Counted from the first letter of the stretch, positions 26,143 through 35,263 are shown. The stretch is DNA of 64,000 nucleotides from RDYZ01 sp964518905 (GCA_964518905.1 CAZFJL010000004.1:1-64000); one strand, 5' to 3'. The notes: generated by a model not told the origin, from the sequence alone. Numbers and translations are program-made.

Positions 26143-26496
26143 ATGGCTGTTGACACTAAAGAGCAAGCTAAGGCGATCGCGCGTTACATCCGGATGTCCC
26201 CGCGAAAAGTGCGCCGCGTCCTCGACCAAATTCGCGGTCGTTCCTACCGTGAAGCCCTGATCGTTCTCGAATTCATGCCGTATCGCGCCTGTGAACCCGT
26301 ACTTAAAGTACTGCGTTCCGCTGTCGCTAACGCTGAGAACAACCTCGGTCTCGACCCTGCAACGCTGTTCGTTGCCGAAGCATTCGCAGACCAAGGCCCC
26401 GTCCTCAAGCGATATCGCCCCCGTGCCCAAGGCCGCGCGTACATGATCCGCAAGCCGACGTGCCACATCACCGTTGCCGTCGCACCGGAAGACTAG
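26143..26496 (+). CDS. rplV: 50S ribosomal protein L22
   Basis: 117 aa with the long beta-hairpin that reaches into the exit tunnel (the macrolide-contact region) near FVAEAFADQGPVLKRYRPRAQGRAYMIRKPTCHI. AAGGAGAAG precedes the ATG. 30 bp after rpsS. Confidence 0.97.
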   Translation: MAVDTKEQAKAIARYIRMSPRKVRRVLDQIRGRSYREALIVLEFMPYRACEPVLKVLRSAVANAENNLGLDPATLFVAEAFADQGPVLKRYRPRAQGRAYMIRKPTCHITVAVAPED

Positions 26497-26525
26497 AACA
26501 AAGGGATTTATAGAGGGAAACAACC

Positions 26526-27257
26526 GTGGGACAAAAGATTCATCCAATAGGCTTTCGCCTAGGCATTACCCAAGAGCACCGATCGCGTTGGTTCGCGGAA
26601 GGCAACCGCTATCCTGAGTTGCTGAAGGAAGACTTCAAAATTCGGGCCTACGTACTCAAGAATCTCAGCAACGCTGGGATCTCCGATGTTCGTATTGAGC
26701 GTAAAGCCGAGCAGATCGATCTTGAAATCCGTACCGCCCGCCCCGGCGTTGTCGTGGGTCGTGGTGGTAGCGGTATCGAGACGTTGCGTGCCAGCTTGCA
26801 AAAGCTTCTCGGTGATACCAGCCGTCAAATTCGGATCAATGTGATCGAAGTGACGCGTGTGGACGCTGATGCGGCACTGATCGCTGACTACATTGCCCAA
26901 CAGCTTGAGCGTCGGGTTTCGTTCCGCCGCGTTGTGCGCCAAACGATTCAGCGTGCCCAGCGTGCCGGTGTTGAAGGCATCAAGATTCAGGTGGGTGGTC
27001 GCTTGAATGGTGCGGAAATTGCGCGTTCTGAGTGGACTCGTGAGGGTCGCGTCCCCCTGCATACACTGCGGGCCGACATCGACTACCACTACTGCACGGC
27101 GCAAACAATCTACGGCATCTTAGGCGTTAAAGTCTGGGTCTTTAAGGGTGAAATCATCCCTGGCCAAGAAAACATGCCCGCCCCGCCGACGAATGCTCAA
27201 CCGCGTCGTCGTCAATCGCGTCGCCGTCAGTTTGAAGATCGATCGAACGAAGGTTAA
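26526..27257 (+). CDS. rpsC: 30S ribosomal protein S3
   Basis: 243 aa. MGQKIHPIGFRLGI start, KH domain with the VVVGRGGSGIETLR loop, and a C-terminal domain ending in an Arg/Gln-rich tail. It helps form the mRNA entry channel and its helicase activity. GTG start at 26526 behind AGAGGG. Confidence 0.97.
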   Translation: MGQKIHPIGFRLGITQEHRSRWFAEGNRYPELLKEDFKIRAYVLKNLSNAGISDVRIERKAEQIDLEIRTARPGVVVGRGGSGIETLRASLQKLLGDTSRQIRINVIEVTRVDADAALIADYIAQQLERRVSFRRVVRQTIQRAQRAGVEGIKIQVGGRLNGAEIARSEWTREGRVPLHTLRADIDYHYCTAQTIYGILGVKVWVFKGEIIPGQENMPAPPTNAQPRRRQSRRRQFEDRSNEG

Positions 27258-27320
27258 GCAAGTTAAGGCCACACCTGTCCTGCTTCACCCTTTGATTATC
27301 CCGTCCACTTCTAGTCAGTC

Positions 27321-27731
27321 ATGTTAAGTCCAAAGCGTACTAAATTCCGCAAGCAACACCGGGGTCGAATGACCGGTATGGCCTATCGCGGCAACAAACT
27401 TGATTTTGGCGATTTCGGTCTGCAAGCGATCGAAGCCTCTTGGATCACCGCGCGTCAAATCGAAGCCAGCCGTCGTACGATGACCCGATCGATTCGTCGG
27501 GGTGGGAAAATCTGGATTCGGATCTTCCCAGATAAGCCGGTCACCATGCGCCCCGCTGAAACTCGAATGGGTTCGGGTAAAGGTAACCCTGAGTTCTGGG
27601 TTGCAGTGGTTAAGCCCGGTCGCATCATGTTTGAAATTGCCGGAGTCCCGGAAGAAACGGCACGCGAAGCCATGCGTCTCGCTGCATTCAAGCTGCCGAT
27701 CCACACCAAGTTCGTCAAGCGCGAAGCATAA
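27321..27731 (+). CDS. rplP: 50S ribosomal protein L16
   Basis: 136 aa, MLSPKRTKFRKQHRGRMTG start and PAETRMGSGKGNPEFWVAVV core. Organises the A-site region of 23S rRNA. 63 bp after rpsC. Confidence 0.97.
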   Translation: MLSPKRTKFRKQHRGRMTGMAYRGNKLDFGDFGLQAIEASWITARQIEASRRTMTRSIRRGGKIWIRIFPDKPVTMRPAETRMGSGKGNPEFWVAVVKPGRIMFEIAGVPEETAREAMRLAAFKLPIHTKFVKREA

Positions 27732-27745
27732 GAGAGGAGAACACC

Positions 27746-27958
27746 ATGGCACTACCCAAAATTGACGAGGTGCGAGCTTTAAGCGATGAAGATATCGCCG
27801 CACAAATCGTTGAGACCAAAAAGCAACTGTTTGAATTGCGTATGGAGCGGGCGATCGGAAAGCTAGAAGGCCCGCATAAGTTCGTGCACCTCAAGCATCG
27901 CCTTTCCCAGCTTCTGACGGTCGAGCATCAGCGTCTGATTGCCTCCGTCGAATCGTAG
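27746..27958 (+). CDS. rpmC: 50S ribosomal protein L29
   Basis: 70 aa, two-helix protein at the tunnel exit beside L23 (MALPKIDEVRALSDEDIAAQ, helical KHRLSQLLTVEHQR). AGAGGAG ribosome site; 14 bp after rplP. Confidence 0.95.
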   Translation: MALPKIDEVRALSDEDIAAQIVETKKQLFELRMERAIGKLEGPHKFVHLKHRLSQLLTVEHQRLIASVES

Positions 27959-28000
27959 ACCTAACCAAAAGTTCTGCAATCCCCGCTCTCCCCAAATCCA

Positions 28001-28252
28001 ATGGCAGTCAAAGAAAGAGTCGGTACCGTCGTTAGCAACAAAATGGATAAAACCGTTGTTGTGGCGATCGAAAACCGCGTCCCCCACCCGAAGTACGGCA
28101 AAACGATCGTACAAACCAAGCGATACAAAGCACACGACGAAGAAAACGCGTGCAACGAAGGTGATCGCGTTCGGATCTCTGAAACCCGTCCCCTGAGTAA
28201 AACGAAGCGCTGGGTGGTCGTCGAAACGATCGAACGCGCGTCGCAACTATAG
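28001..28252 (+). CDS. rpsQ: 30S ribosomal protein S17
   Basis: 83 aa OB-fold protein (MAVKERVGTVVSNKMDKTVV, HPKYGKTIVQTKRYKAHDE). Primary 16S binder. 42 bp after rpmC. Confidence 0.96.
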   Translation: MAVKERVGTVVSNKMDKTVVVAIENRVPHPKYGKTIVQTKRYKAHDEENACNEGDRVRISETRPLSKTKRWVVVETIERASQL

Positions 28253-28293
28253 CCCCTGTTCCTGCGAACCGCATCGATTGAGGAAAATCCACC

Positions 28294-28659
28294 GTGATTC
28301 AAAAAGAGTCTTATCTAAATGTTGCTGACAACAGCGGGGCACGCAAGTTGATGTGCATCCGTGTGTTGGGCAACAACCGCACCTACGCTCGCGTAGGCGA
28401 CGTAATTATCGCAGTCGTTAAAGATGCGATCCCCAACATGGGCGTTAAGCGATCGGACATTGTCCGCGCTGTGGTTGTTCGGACGAAGAAAAACCTGCTG
28501 CGATCGAGCGGCATGAGCATTCGCTTCGACGATAACGCCGCCGTCATCATTAACCTAGATGGCAATCCGAAAGGAACCCGTGTGTTTGGTCCCGTCGCGC
28601 GTGAGTTGCGGGATAAAAACTTCACCAAAATCGTCTCGCTGGCTCCGGAGGTTCTCTAA
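28294..28659 (+). CDS. rplN: 50S ribosomal protein L14
   Basis: 121 aa, starting with GTG and reading IQKESYLNVADNSGARKLMC; the VRTKKNLLRSSGMSIRFDDNA segment is typical. It lies at the subunit interface and is the RsfS target. Ends 3 bp before rplX. Confidence 0.97.
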   Translation: MIQKESYLNVADNSGARKLMCIRVLGNNRTYARVGDVIIAVVKDAIPNMGVKRSDIVRAVVVRTKKNLLRSSGMSIRFDDNAAVIINLDGNPKGTRVFGPVARELRDKNFTKIVSLAPEVL

Positions 28660-28662
28660 AAA

Positions 28663-29013
28663 ATGGCAAAGTTCGGCAAAAAGAACCTGCATCCTCTCAA
28701 GATGCACGTCAAGAAGGGCGACACCGTCCAAATCATCTCCGGAAAGGACAAAGGCAAAGTTGGCGAAGTGATCTCAGCGCTTCCGAAAACGAGCCAAATC
28801 GTCGTTAAGGGTGTCAATGTGCGTACCAAGCACGTCAAGCCCCAACAAGAAGGCGAGTCCGGTCAAATCCGCACGTATGAAGCCCCGATTCACAGCTCTA
28901 ACGCCATGCTGTACTCCACGAAAGAAAAAGTGGCCAGCCGCGTTTGCTATACCTTCACCGAAGATGGTCGTAAGGTTCGCAAGCTGAAGAAAACGGGCGA
29001 GATTATTGATTAG
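28663..29013 (+). CDS. rplX: 50S ribosomal protein L24
   Basis: 116 aa with the KOW motif KKGDTVQIISGKDKGKVGEV. Assembly initiator for the large subunit. It follows rplN with a 3-bp gap, so the two are probably translationally coupled. Confidence 0.97.
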   Translation: MAKFGKKNLHPLKMHVKKGDTVQIISGKDKGKVGEVISALPKTSQIVVKGVNVRTKHVKPQQEGESGQIRTYEAPIHSSNAMLYSTKEKVASRVCYTFTEDGRKVRKLKKTGEIID

Positions 29014-29014
29014 G

Positions 29015-29091
29015 CAACCCTTGGGTTGACCTTAGACCAAGGCAAACCACCAGGTTTGTCTGACTCGTGAAGTCCTGACGACGACCAGGAC
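29015..29091 (+). promoter_or_regulatory. Cluster of small hairpins between rplX and rplE
   Basis: Within 77 bp: CAACCCTTGGGTTG (29015-29028), CCTT/AAGG (29030-29042), CAAACC/GGTTTG (29043-29058) and GTCCTG/CAGGAC (29072-29091). No T-run. Possible RNA-processing or feedback region; the function is inferred only from structure and place. Confidence 0.45.
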
Positions 29092-29114
29092 GCTTACTCG
29101 TTAGGAAGCTATCC

Positions 29115-29660
29115 ATGACACAGCGACTGAAAACTCTTTACACCGAAACGATCGTACCTAAGCTGACCGAACAGTTCAGCTATACGAATATTCACCAAGT
29201 TCCCAAACTCGCCAAGGTGACGATTAACCGAGGCTTGGGAGAAGCATCGCAGAATGCCAAAGCGCTTGAATCTTCGGTTCAAGAAATCGCGATCATTGCC
29301 GGTCAAAAACCGGTGGTGACACGAGCTCGCAAATCGATCGCAGGCTTCAAAGTGCGCGAAGGAATGCCAGTGGGCATCATGGTGACGCTGCGTGCCGAGC
29401 GCATGTATGCGTTCCTCGATCGCCTCATCAACCTTGCACTGCCCCGCATTCGTGACTTCCGTGGCGTTAGCCCCAACAGCTTCGACGGTCGTGGCAACTA
29501 CACCCTCGGCGTTCGTGAGCAGTTGATTTTCCCCGAAGTCGAATACGACGCCATCGATCAGATTCGAGGCATGGATATCTCGATCGTCACGACAGCAATG
29601 AACGACGAAGAGGGTCGTGCGCTGCTTAAAGAAATGGGAATGCCCTTCCGAGCGAACTGA
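29115..29660 (+). CDS. rplE: 50S ribosomal protein L5
   Basis: 181 aa 5S-rRNA binding protein (KVTINRGLGEASQNAKALE, GLKVREGMP-type loop read here as FKVREGMPVGIMVTLR, GRGNYTLGVREQLIFPE). The gap of 101 bp from rplX is unusually long for this cluster. rpsN (S14), which follows rplE in many bacteria, is absent; rpsH comes next. Confidence 0.97.
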   Translation: MTQRLKTLYTETIVPKLTEQFSYTNIHQVPKLAKVTINRGLGEASQNAKALESSVQEIAIIAGQKPVVTRARKSIAGFKVREGMPVGIMVTLRAERMYAFLDRLINLALPRIRDFRGVSPNSFDGRGNYTLGVREQLIFPEVEYDAIDQIRGMDISIVTTAMNDEEGRALLKEMGMPFRAN

Positions 29661-29683
29661 GGCAGGCTTTACAAGAGGAAACT

Positions 29684-30085
29684 ATGGCGGTTAACGACAC
29701 TATTTCAGATATGCTCACGCGGATTCGCAATGCGAACCTCGCGCGGCACGCCACGACGAGCGTGCCTTCCACAAAAATGACGCGCAACATCGCGAAAGTC
29801 CTGAAAGAAGAAGGCTTTATTGCTGACTTCAGCGACAGCGGTGAAGGCATCACTCGGGCGATGGAAATCTCTTTGAAATACAAGGGACGCAATCGTCAGC
29901 CCATCATTCAATCGCTGAAGCGCATCAGCAAGCCCGGTTTGCGCGTTTACTCGAACAAAAAGGACTTACCGCGTGTTCTGGGCGGTATTGGTATTGCGAT
30001 CGTCTCAACATCGAGCGGCATCATGACCGATCGGGAGGCACGTCGCCAGGGCGTTGGTGGTGAAGTTCTCTGCTTCGTTTACTAA
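29684..30085 (+). CDS. rpsH: 30S ribosomal protein S8
   Basis: 133 aa, MAVNDTISDMLTRIRNAN start and STSSGIMTDREARRQGVGGE signature. Binds the central domain of 16S rRNA and is the spc-operon repressor in E. coli. AAGAGGAA ribosome site. Confidence 0.97.
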   Translation: MAVNDTISDMLTRIRNANLARHATTSVPSTKMTRNIAKVLKEEGFIADFSDSGEGITRAMEISLKYKGRNRQPIIQSLKRISKPGLRVYSNKKDLPRVLGGIGIAIVSTSSGIMTDREARRQGVGGEVLCFVY

Positions 30086-30164
30086 AGGTTTCGCGGGTCG
30101 TAGCACGTCCCGGCGATAGCCTAACGGTCTATCGCTCAGTCCATGGAAGTATCACAGTAGGACA

Positions 30165-30704
30165 ATGTCACGAATTGGTAAGCGTCCGATCCCGCTCCCG
30201 AACAACGTTTCGGTCAGCTTGGACGGACAGCATGTTTCGGTAAAAGGCCCTAAAGGCCAGCTCTCTCTCTCCCTGACAGAGCACGTCACCGTCGAGCAAG
30301 ATGGGGATACCCTCCTCGTTAAGCGCGTCGATGAATCCCGCGTCGCTAGAGCCCGCCACGGCCTCAGCCGTACCCTTGTCGCCAACATGGTGGAAGGTGT
30401 TTCCAACGGATTCCAGAAAAAGCTGGAAATCCAAGGCGTGGGTTACCGTGCTCAAATCAAAGGCAAAACCCTCGTGTTAAACGTTGGTTATAGCCAGCCG
30501 ATTGAAGTCCAGCCCCCCGACGGGATCGACCTCGCCGTCGAAGCTAACACGAACGTTATCGTCAGTGGCATCGACAAGGAAATTGTGGGTAACATCGCCG
30601 CCAAAATCCGCGATGTCCGTCCGCCCGAGCCTTATAAAGGTAAAGGTATTCGCTATGCGGGAGAATACATCCTCCGCAAAGCCGGTAAGTCAGGTAAGAA
30701 GTAG
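30165..30704 (+). CDS. rplF: 50S ribosomal protein L6
   Basis: 179 aa with the two tandem L6 folds and the C-terminal PPEPYKGKGIRYAGEYILRK motif. It sits near the sarcin-ricin loop. 79 bp after rpsH. Confidence 0.97.
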   Translation: MSRIGKRPIPLPNNVSVSLDGQHVSVKGPKGQLSLSLTEHVTVEQDGDTLLVKRVDESRVARARHGLSRTLVANMVEGVSNGFQKKLEIQGVGYRAQIKGKTLVLNVGYSQPIEVQPPDGIDLAVEANTNVIVSGIDKEIVGNIAAKIRDVRPPEPYKGKGIRYAGEYILRKAGKSGKK

Positions 30705-30713
30705 GCTTAGGTT

Positions 30714-31076
30714 ATGAAGCTCAATCGCAAACAATCCACCCAGCGCCGACACCGTCGTATTCGTCGCAAGTTGTCCGGTACAGCCGAGCGTCCCAGACTC
30801 GCCGTCTTTCGCTCCAATATGCATATCTATGTGCAGGCGATCGACGATACGGCCGATCGCACCCTCGCCTCAGCATCAACCCTTGATGCCGACGTTAAGT
30901 CACAAGGCTTAGCCAGCTCAACGGGTGACGCATCCACGGCTGTGGGTAAACTCGTCGCCGAACGTCTCAAAGCGAAAGGCATCGACAGCGTAATTTTTGA
31001 TCGTGGTGGTAACCTCTACCACGGTCGCGTCAAAGCCCTGGCCGACGCTGCTCGCGAAGCTGGCCTCAACTTCTAG
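30714..31076 (+). CDS. rplR: 50S ribosomal protein L18
   Basis: 120 aa 5S-rRNA binder with a basic N terminus (MKLNRKQSTQRRHRRIRRKL), RLAVFRSNMHIYVQAIDD, and the C-terminal FDRGGNLYHGRVKALADAAREAGL. 9 bp after rplF. Confidence 0.97.
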   Translation: MKLNRKQSTQRRHRRIRRKLSGTAERPRLAVFRSNMHIYVQAIDDTADRTLASASTLDADVKSQGLASSTGDASTAVGKLVAERLKAKGIDSVIFDRGGNLYHGRVKALADAAREAGLNF

Positions 31077-31101
31077 TCCCCTACGAGGAATGTATAAGAT
31101 C

Positions 31102-31635
31102 GTGGCAGAACAACGAGAACGCCGTAAGAAAGGCAATCGCAATCGCGAGAAAGAATCAGAATGGCAAGAGCGCGTCGTTCAAATTCGTCGCGTTACCAAA
31201 GTCGTCAAGGGTGGTAAAAAGCTCAGTTTTCGGGCGATCGTCGTCATTGGTAACGAACGCGGCCAAGTTGGCGTCGGCGTTGGTAAAGCCAGTGATGTCA
31301 TCGGAGCCGTCAAAAAGGGCGTGGCTGATGCGAAGAAGCATCTTGTCACCGTCCCCTTGACCAAAGCGAACTCCATTCCGCACCGAACGAACGGTCGCGC
31401 AGGTGGTGCCAAAGTCATGATGCGCCCCGCAGCTCCAGGTACTGGTGTTATTGCCGGTGGTGCTGTTCGTACCGTACTGGAACTCTCTGGTGTGAAAAAC
31501 ATTCTCGCCAAACAGCTTGGCTCCGGCAGCCCGCTCAACAACGCACGCGCAACAGTCGAAGCACTCCGCAGCCTGCGTACCCTCAGCAGCGTTGCTAAAG
31601 AGCGCGACATCTCGATCGAGCAGCTCTACGCCTAA
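31102..31635 (+). CDS. rpsE: 30S ribosomal protein S5
   Basis: Fidelity protein of the decoding site. From the GTG at 31102 it is 177 aa: a basic head (AEQRERRKKGNRNREKES), then WQERVVQIRRVTKVVKGGKK and the MRPAAPGTGVIAGGAVR loop. GAGG lies at 31085-31088, a workable distance from the GTG and too close to the ATG at 31090; longer frames reach into rplR and are not supported. rpmD (L30) does not follow, as in other cyanobacteria. Confidence 0.93.
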   Translation: MAEQRERRKKGNRNREKESEWQERVVQIRRVTKVVKGGKKLSFRAIVVIGNERGQVGVGVGKASDVIGAVKKGVADAKKHLVTVPLTKANSIPHRTNGRAGGAKVMMRPAAPGTGVIAGGAVRTVLELSGVKNILAKQLGSGSPLNNARATVEALRSLRTLSSVAKERDISIEQLYA

Positions 31636-31701
31636 CCCGGCAGAGCGTCTGATCCCCCGGCTTGGTAACGAGCCTACCCATGACGAAACTGGAAACAACC
31701 G

Positions 31702-32145
31702 ATGAGACTCGATGATATAACCCCCAAAAGCGGCTCAACCCGACGGAAACGTCGCCTAGGTCGTGGTATCTCTGCCGGTCAGGGCGCAAGTTGCGGTAAA
31801 GGAATGCGGGGTCAAAAAGCCCGCTCCGGTAGCGGCACTCGTCCCGGATTTGAAGGGGGACAAATGCCCCTCTACCGCCGCGTGCCAAAACTGAAGCATT
31901 TTACGGTGATTAATCCGAAAAACTTCACCGTGATCAACGTTGCCAAGCTGGGCAGTCTCAGTGCTGGTAGCGAAGTTACCCTCGAATCTCTGATGAGTGC
32001 TGGCATCGTCACCACCAATGACGGTCCGCTCAAAATCTTAGGTGACGGCGAACTGAGCACCACTCTAACTGTCAAAGCCGCTGCCTTTACGACCAGCGCT
32101 CGCCAAAAGATCGAAGCCGCTGGCGGCACGTGTGAAATAGCCTAG
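31702..32145 (+). CDS. rplO: 50S ribosomal protein L15
   Basis: 147 aa, MRLDDITPKSGSTRRKRRLG start, GGQMPLYRRVPKLKHF core, Ala-rich C-terminal fold. Immediately precedes secY (130-bp gap), as in most bacteria. Confidence 0.97.
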   Translation: MRLDDITPKSGSTRRKRRLGRGISAGQGASCGKGMRGQKARSGSGTRPGFEGGQMPLYRRVPKLKHFTVINPKNFTVINVAKLGSLSAGSEVTLESLMSAGIVTTNDGPLKILGDGELSTTLTVKAAAFTTSARQKIEAAGGTCEIA

Positions 32146-32275
32146 CTGGACACTTAGGCTTTACACTTCACCTACTGGTAGACAGTCGTTAGTCGTCGTT
32201 ATCGTCGGCGTTGCTAATCTCTGCTCTCTATCCCTTTAAGTCCATTGACATAGCCCGTACGAGGTCGTTCTTACC

Positions 32276-33583
32276 ATGGTGGTCAGTCGAGAGAAAACAC
32301 CCAGCGCTCAGGAGACATTTCTCCAGATGGCGCAAGCAGCCGGTCTGCGTGGCCGTTTGCTTGTCACGATCGGCTTACTCATCCTTGTGCGCTTTGGGAT
32401 CTACCTGCCTATTCCCGGCATCAATCGCGCACAGTTCGCGGCGGATTTGCAGAACAGTCCATTCCTTGGATTGCTCGATGTCTTCTCTGGTGGTGGCTTG
32501 CAATCCTTAGGCATTTTCGCCCTTGGTATTCTGCCATTCATCAATGCCTCGATCGCCATCCAACTGCTAACGGCAGCGATCCCAAGCTTAGAAGATCTGC
32601 AAAAAAATGAGGGTGAAGCGGGACGGCGAAAGATTTCGCAAATCACGCGCTACATTGCCCTTGGCGTTGCTGTTCTGCAAAGTATTGGTATTGCCATTTG
32701 GACCAGTGGATATGCCTTGAATCCGGGATCTACAGCCTTTATCGTTCAAACGGTAATTGCTCTGGTTGCAGGATCGATGTTTGTGATGTGGGTTTCTGAG
32801 CTGATCACCGAACGTGGCATTGGTAATGGCGCTTCCCTGTTGATTTTTGTCAATATTGTTGCTGTTCTACCCAAATCTCTGGGCGGGACGATCCAGCTTG
32901 CGCAGCAAGATCAAGGCATCATTGGTCGAGTTATCCTGCTGCTACTGGTCTTCCTGGTGACGATCGTCGGCATCGTCTTCGTTCAAGAAGGCGCACGTCG
33001 TATCCCGATCGTCTCTGCTCGCCGACAAGTCGGTCGCCGCCTCTACCGTGAACGCACGAGCTATCTGCCGTTACGTCTCAATCAGGGCGGTGTGATGCCA
33101 ATCATTTTCGCTTCCAGCTTTTTGATTTTGCCCGGTATCCTGGCTCAATCAACCGGTAATGCGTTCTTGATCCAGGTTGCCGATTATCTCCGACCGAGCG
33201 GCCCCGCACCTTGGCTATACGTTACGTTTTACCTCTCGCTCATCATTTTCTTCAGCTACTTCTATGCTTCGCTGATCCTCAACCCGGTGGATCTGTCGCA
33301 AAACCTGAAAAAAATGGGTTCGAGCATTCCTGGTATTCGTCCCGGTCGAGCGACCAGTGACTATATCGAAAAAGTGATGAATCGTCTGACCTTTCTCGGT
33401 GCTGTCTTTCTCGGTGTTGTCGCAACCGTACCAACTGCGGTTGAAAGTGCCACCCAGGTCACAACCTTTCAGGGATTGGGAGCAACATCTCTCCTGATTT
33501 TGGTCGGTGTTGCGATCGATACAGCGAAGCAAATTCAAACCTACGTGATCTCCCAACGTTACGAAGGAATGGTTAAACAATAA
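32276..33583 (+). CDS. secY: Preprotein translocase subunit SecY
   Basis: Channel of the Sec translocon in plasma and thylakoid membranes. 435 aa with ten hydrophobic helices, the plug-region FGIYLPIPGINRAQF, SIAIQLLTAAIPSL, the GIGNGASLLIFVNI signature, and cytoplasmic loops rich in Arg (QEGARRIPIVSARRQVGRR) that contact SecA and the ribosome. The ATG at 32276 lies near the start of the longest frame. Confidence 0.97.
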   Translation: MVVSREKTPSAQETFLQMAQAAGLRGRLLVTIGLLILVRFGIYLPIPGINRAQFAADLQNSPFLGLLDVFSGGGLQSLGIFALGILPFINASIAIQLLTAAIPSLEDLQKNEGEAGRRKISQITRYIALGVAVLQSIGIAIWTSGYALNPGSTAFIVQTVIALVAGSMFVMWVSELITERGIGNGASLLIFVNIVAVLPKSLGGTIQLAQQDQGIIGRVILLLLVFLVTIVGIVFVQEGARRIPIVSARRQVGRRLYRERTSYLPLRLNQGGVMPIIFASSFLILPGILAQSTGNAFLIQVADYLRPSGPAPWLYVTFYLSLIIFFSYFYASLILNPVDLSQNLKKMGSSIPGIRPGRATSDYIEKVMNRLTFLGAVFLGVVATVPTAVESATQVTTFQGLGATSLLILVGVAIDTAKQIQTYVISQRYEGMVKQ

Positions 33584-33589
33584 ACCGAC

Positions 33590-34141
33590 ATGAGACTCAT
33601 TTTTCTTGGCCCCCCAGGGGCGGGCAAAGGAACCCAAGCCCAGCGTATTGCTGAAGCATGTTCCTTGCCCCACATCTCCACCGGCGATATTCTACGCAGT
33701 GCCGTCGCCGCTCAAACCAATCTTGGACAACAAGCAAAAGGATTTATGGATAGCGGGGAACTAGTCCCCGATAGCCTCATCCTGGATCTCGTCAAAGAAC
33801 GCCTTCAGGATGACGACACGGCTTCTGGTTGGATTCTTGACGGTTTTCCTCGCAACGTTTCACAAGCTGAATTTTTGTCCGAACTGCTTGCTGAGATTGG
33901 CCAGAATCTTGATCACACGATTAATTTTGACGTTCCCGATGACATGATCGTCTCCAGAATGCTGGATCGCGGTCGTAAAGACGACAATGAAACGACGATT
34001 CGTCGTCGTTTAGAAGTTTATCGAGAGGAAACAGAACCCCTGATTTCGTTCTACCAGAATCATAATTGTCTTGTCCCGATTGATGGCAGCCTCAGTATTG
34101 ACAGCGTTGCAAAACAGCTAGAATCCGCTCTCAAAATTTAG
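33590..34141 (+). CDS. adk: Adenylate kinase
   Basis: Interconverts ATP+AMP and 2 ADP. P-loop GPPGAGKGTQ near residue 7, AMP site HISTGDILR, and LDGFPRNVSQAEF. Only 183 aa: the long LID insert found in the E. coli enzyme is replaced by a short MLDRGRKDDNETTIRRRLE segment, the short type common in cyanobacteria. Starts 6 bp after secY; map does not follow, unlike in many other bacteria. Confidence 0.96.
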   Translation: MRLIFLGPPGAGKGTQAQRIAEACSLPHISTGDILRSAVAAQTNLGQQAKGFMDSGELVPDSLILDLVKERLQDDDTASGWILDGFPRNVSQAEFLSELLAEIGQNLDHTINFDVPDDMIVSRMLDRGRKDDNETTIRRRLEVYREETEPLISFYQNHNCLVPIDGSLSIDSVAKQLESALKI

Positions 34142-34225
34142 TTTCACTCTCTGTCAAAGAGTTTGATATGATGAGAAACGGTCTTCCGTGTGTTTGCTGC
34201 GTTCGTCTGAGCTTGAGGAAAAGCC

Positions 34226-34450
34226 TTGTCTAAACAAGATTTGATCGAAATGGAGGGGACGGTTACTGAATCCCTACCCAATGCGATGTTCCGTGTTGAT
34301 CTCGATAATGGGTTTAACGTTCTGGCACATATTTCGGGAAAAATTCGCCGAAACTACATCAAAATCCTGCCCGGCGATCGAGTCAAAGTCGAATTGACTC
34401 CGTACGATTTGCAGAAAGGTCGTATTACGTATCGCCTGCGTAAGAAGTAG
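34226..34450 (+). CDS. infA: Translation initiation factor IF-1 (TTG start)
   Basis: 74-aa OB-fold factor: SKQDLIEMEGTVTESLPNAM, then DRVKVELTPYDLQKGRITYR. The start is TTG at 34226, behind GAGG (34215-34218); no ATG or GTG in this frame fits before the conserved SKQD. A weak start codon could itself tune IF-1 level. Confidence 0.95.
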   Translation: MSKQDLIEMEGTVTESLPNAMFRVDLDNGFNVLAHISGKIRRNYIKILPGDRVKVELTPYDLQKGRITYRLRKK

Positions 34451-34577
34451 AGTACTTAACTTTTCGTCTTTTCCGCTCTTCGAGTTGTCCATCCCTTCCA
34501 CAATAAAATGCGAGCCTTAGAATAACTGCACCCAGCGTAGTCGTCATTCAAGCCTCGATATCGTCAATTGAATTGTC

Positions 34578-34691
34578 ATGAAAGTTAGAGCTTCCGTCCG
34601 AAAAATGTGCGATAAGTGCCGTGTCATTCGCCGTCGCGGTCGAGTTATGGTGATCTGCTCAAACCCTAAACATAAGCAGCGACAAGGCTAA
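34578..34691 (+). CDS. rpmJ: 50S ribosomal protein L36
   Basis: 37 aa: MKVRASVRKMCDKCRVIRRR then GRVMVICSNPKHKQRQG. The zinc ligands C11, C14, C27 and H32 are all present, so this is the zinc-binding form. Confidence 0.97.
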   Translation: MKVRASVRKMCDKCRVIRRRGRVMVICSNPKHKQRQG

Positions 34692-34765
34692 GCCATTAGC
34701 CCCCTCGTGAGTTCTACTCGCAGCCCACTCTGAAGCATTACGATCCCTAAAGGAGGAATCCCCCG

Positions 34766-35140
34766 GTGGCACGAATTTCCGGCGTTGACTTACCGCGTAA
34801 CAAACGCGTTGAAATCGGTCTGACTTACATCTACGGTATCGGTTTACACCGATCGCAGCAGATTCTCGCAGCAACCGGCATCAGCCCTGACACACGAGTC
34901 AAAGACCTGTCAGACTCTGAAGTCGCATCTTTGCGCGAACACCTCGAATCGGCCTATCAAGTTGAGGGAGATCTGCGGCGTTGGGAGGCGATGAATATCA
35001 AGCGCCTCGTCGATATCGGATGCTATCGCGGCCGCCGTCATCGTCAAGGATTGCCTTTACGGGGTCAGCGTACTCGCACCAATGCTCGAACTCGTCGTGG
35101 CGGTCGTCGAACCGTTGCAGGGAAGAAAAAAGTGAAGTAA
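34766..35140 (+). CDS. rpsM: 30S ribosomal protein S13
   Basis: 124 aa starting with GTG (ARISGVDLPRNKRVEIGLTY) behind AAAGGAGGAA. H2TH-type fold and the GLPLRGQRTRTNARTRRG tail that contacts tRNA. First gene of the alpha part. Confidence 0.97.
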   Translation: MARISGVDLPRNKRVEIGLTYIYGIGLHRSQQILAATGISPDTRVKDLSDSEVASLREHLESAYQVEGDLRRWEAMNIKRLVDIGCYRGRRHRQGLPLRGQRTRTNARTRRGGRRTVAGKKKVK

Positions 35141-35263
35141 AGCAGTCGATTGTTATCTCGAATTCACGATGGGATAACAGCGCTGTCGCCTAGAGGGAAA
35201 CATCACGGTATCCCCTAGTCCGGCTCTACGGTTTGACACTCAATTCAATTGACTTAAAGGACA

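Noticed and set aside
25795..26547. 250-codon minus-strand frame in the ribosomal cluster
   Set aside because: Antisense to rpsS and rplV, which are certain; the composition is a mirror of their codons.
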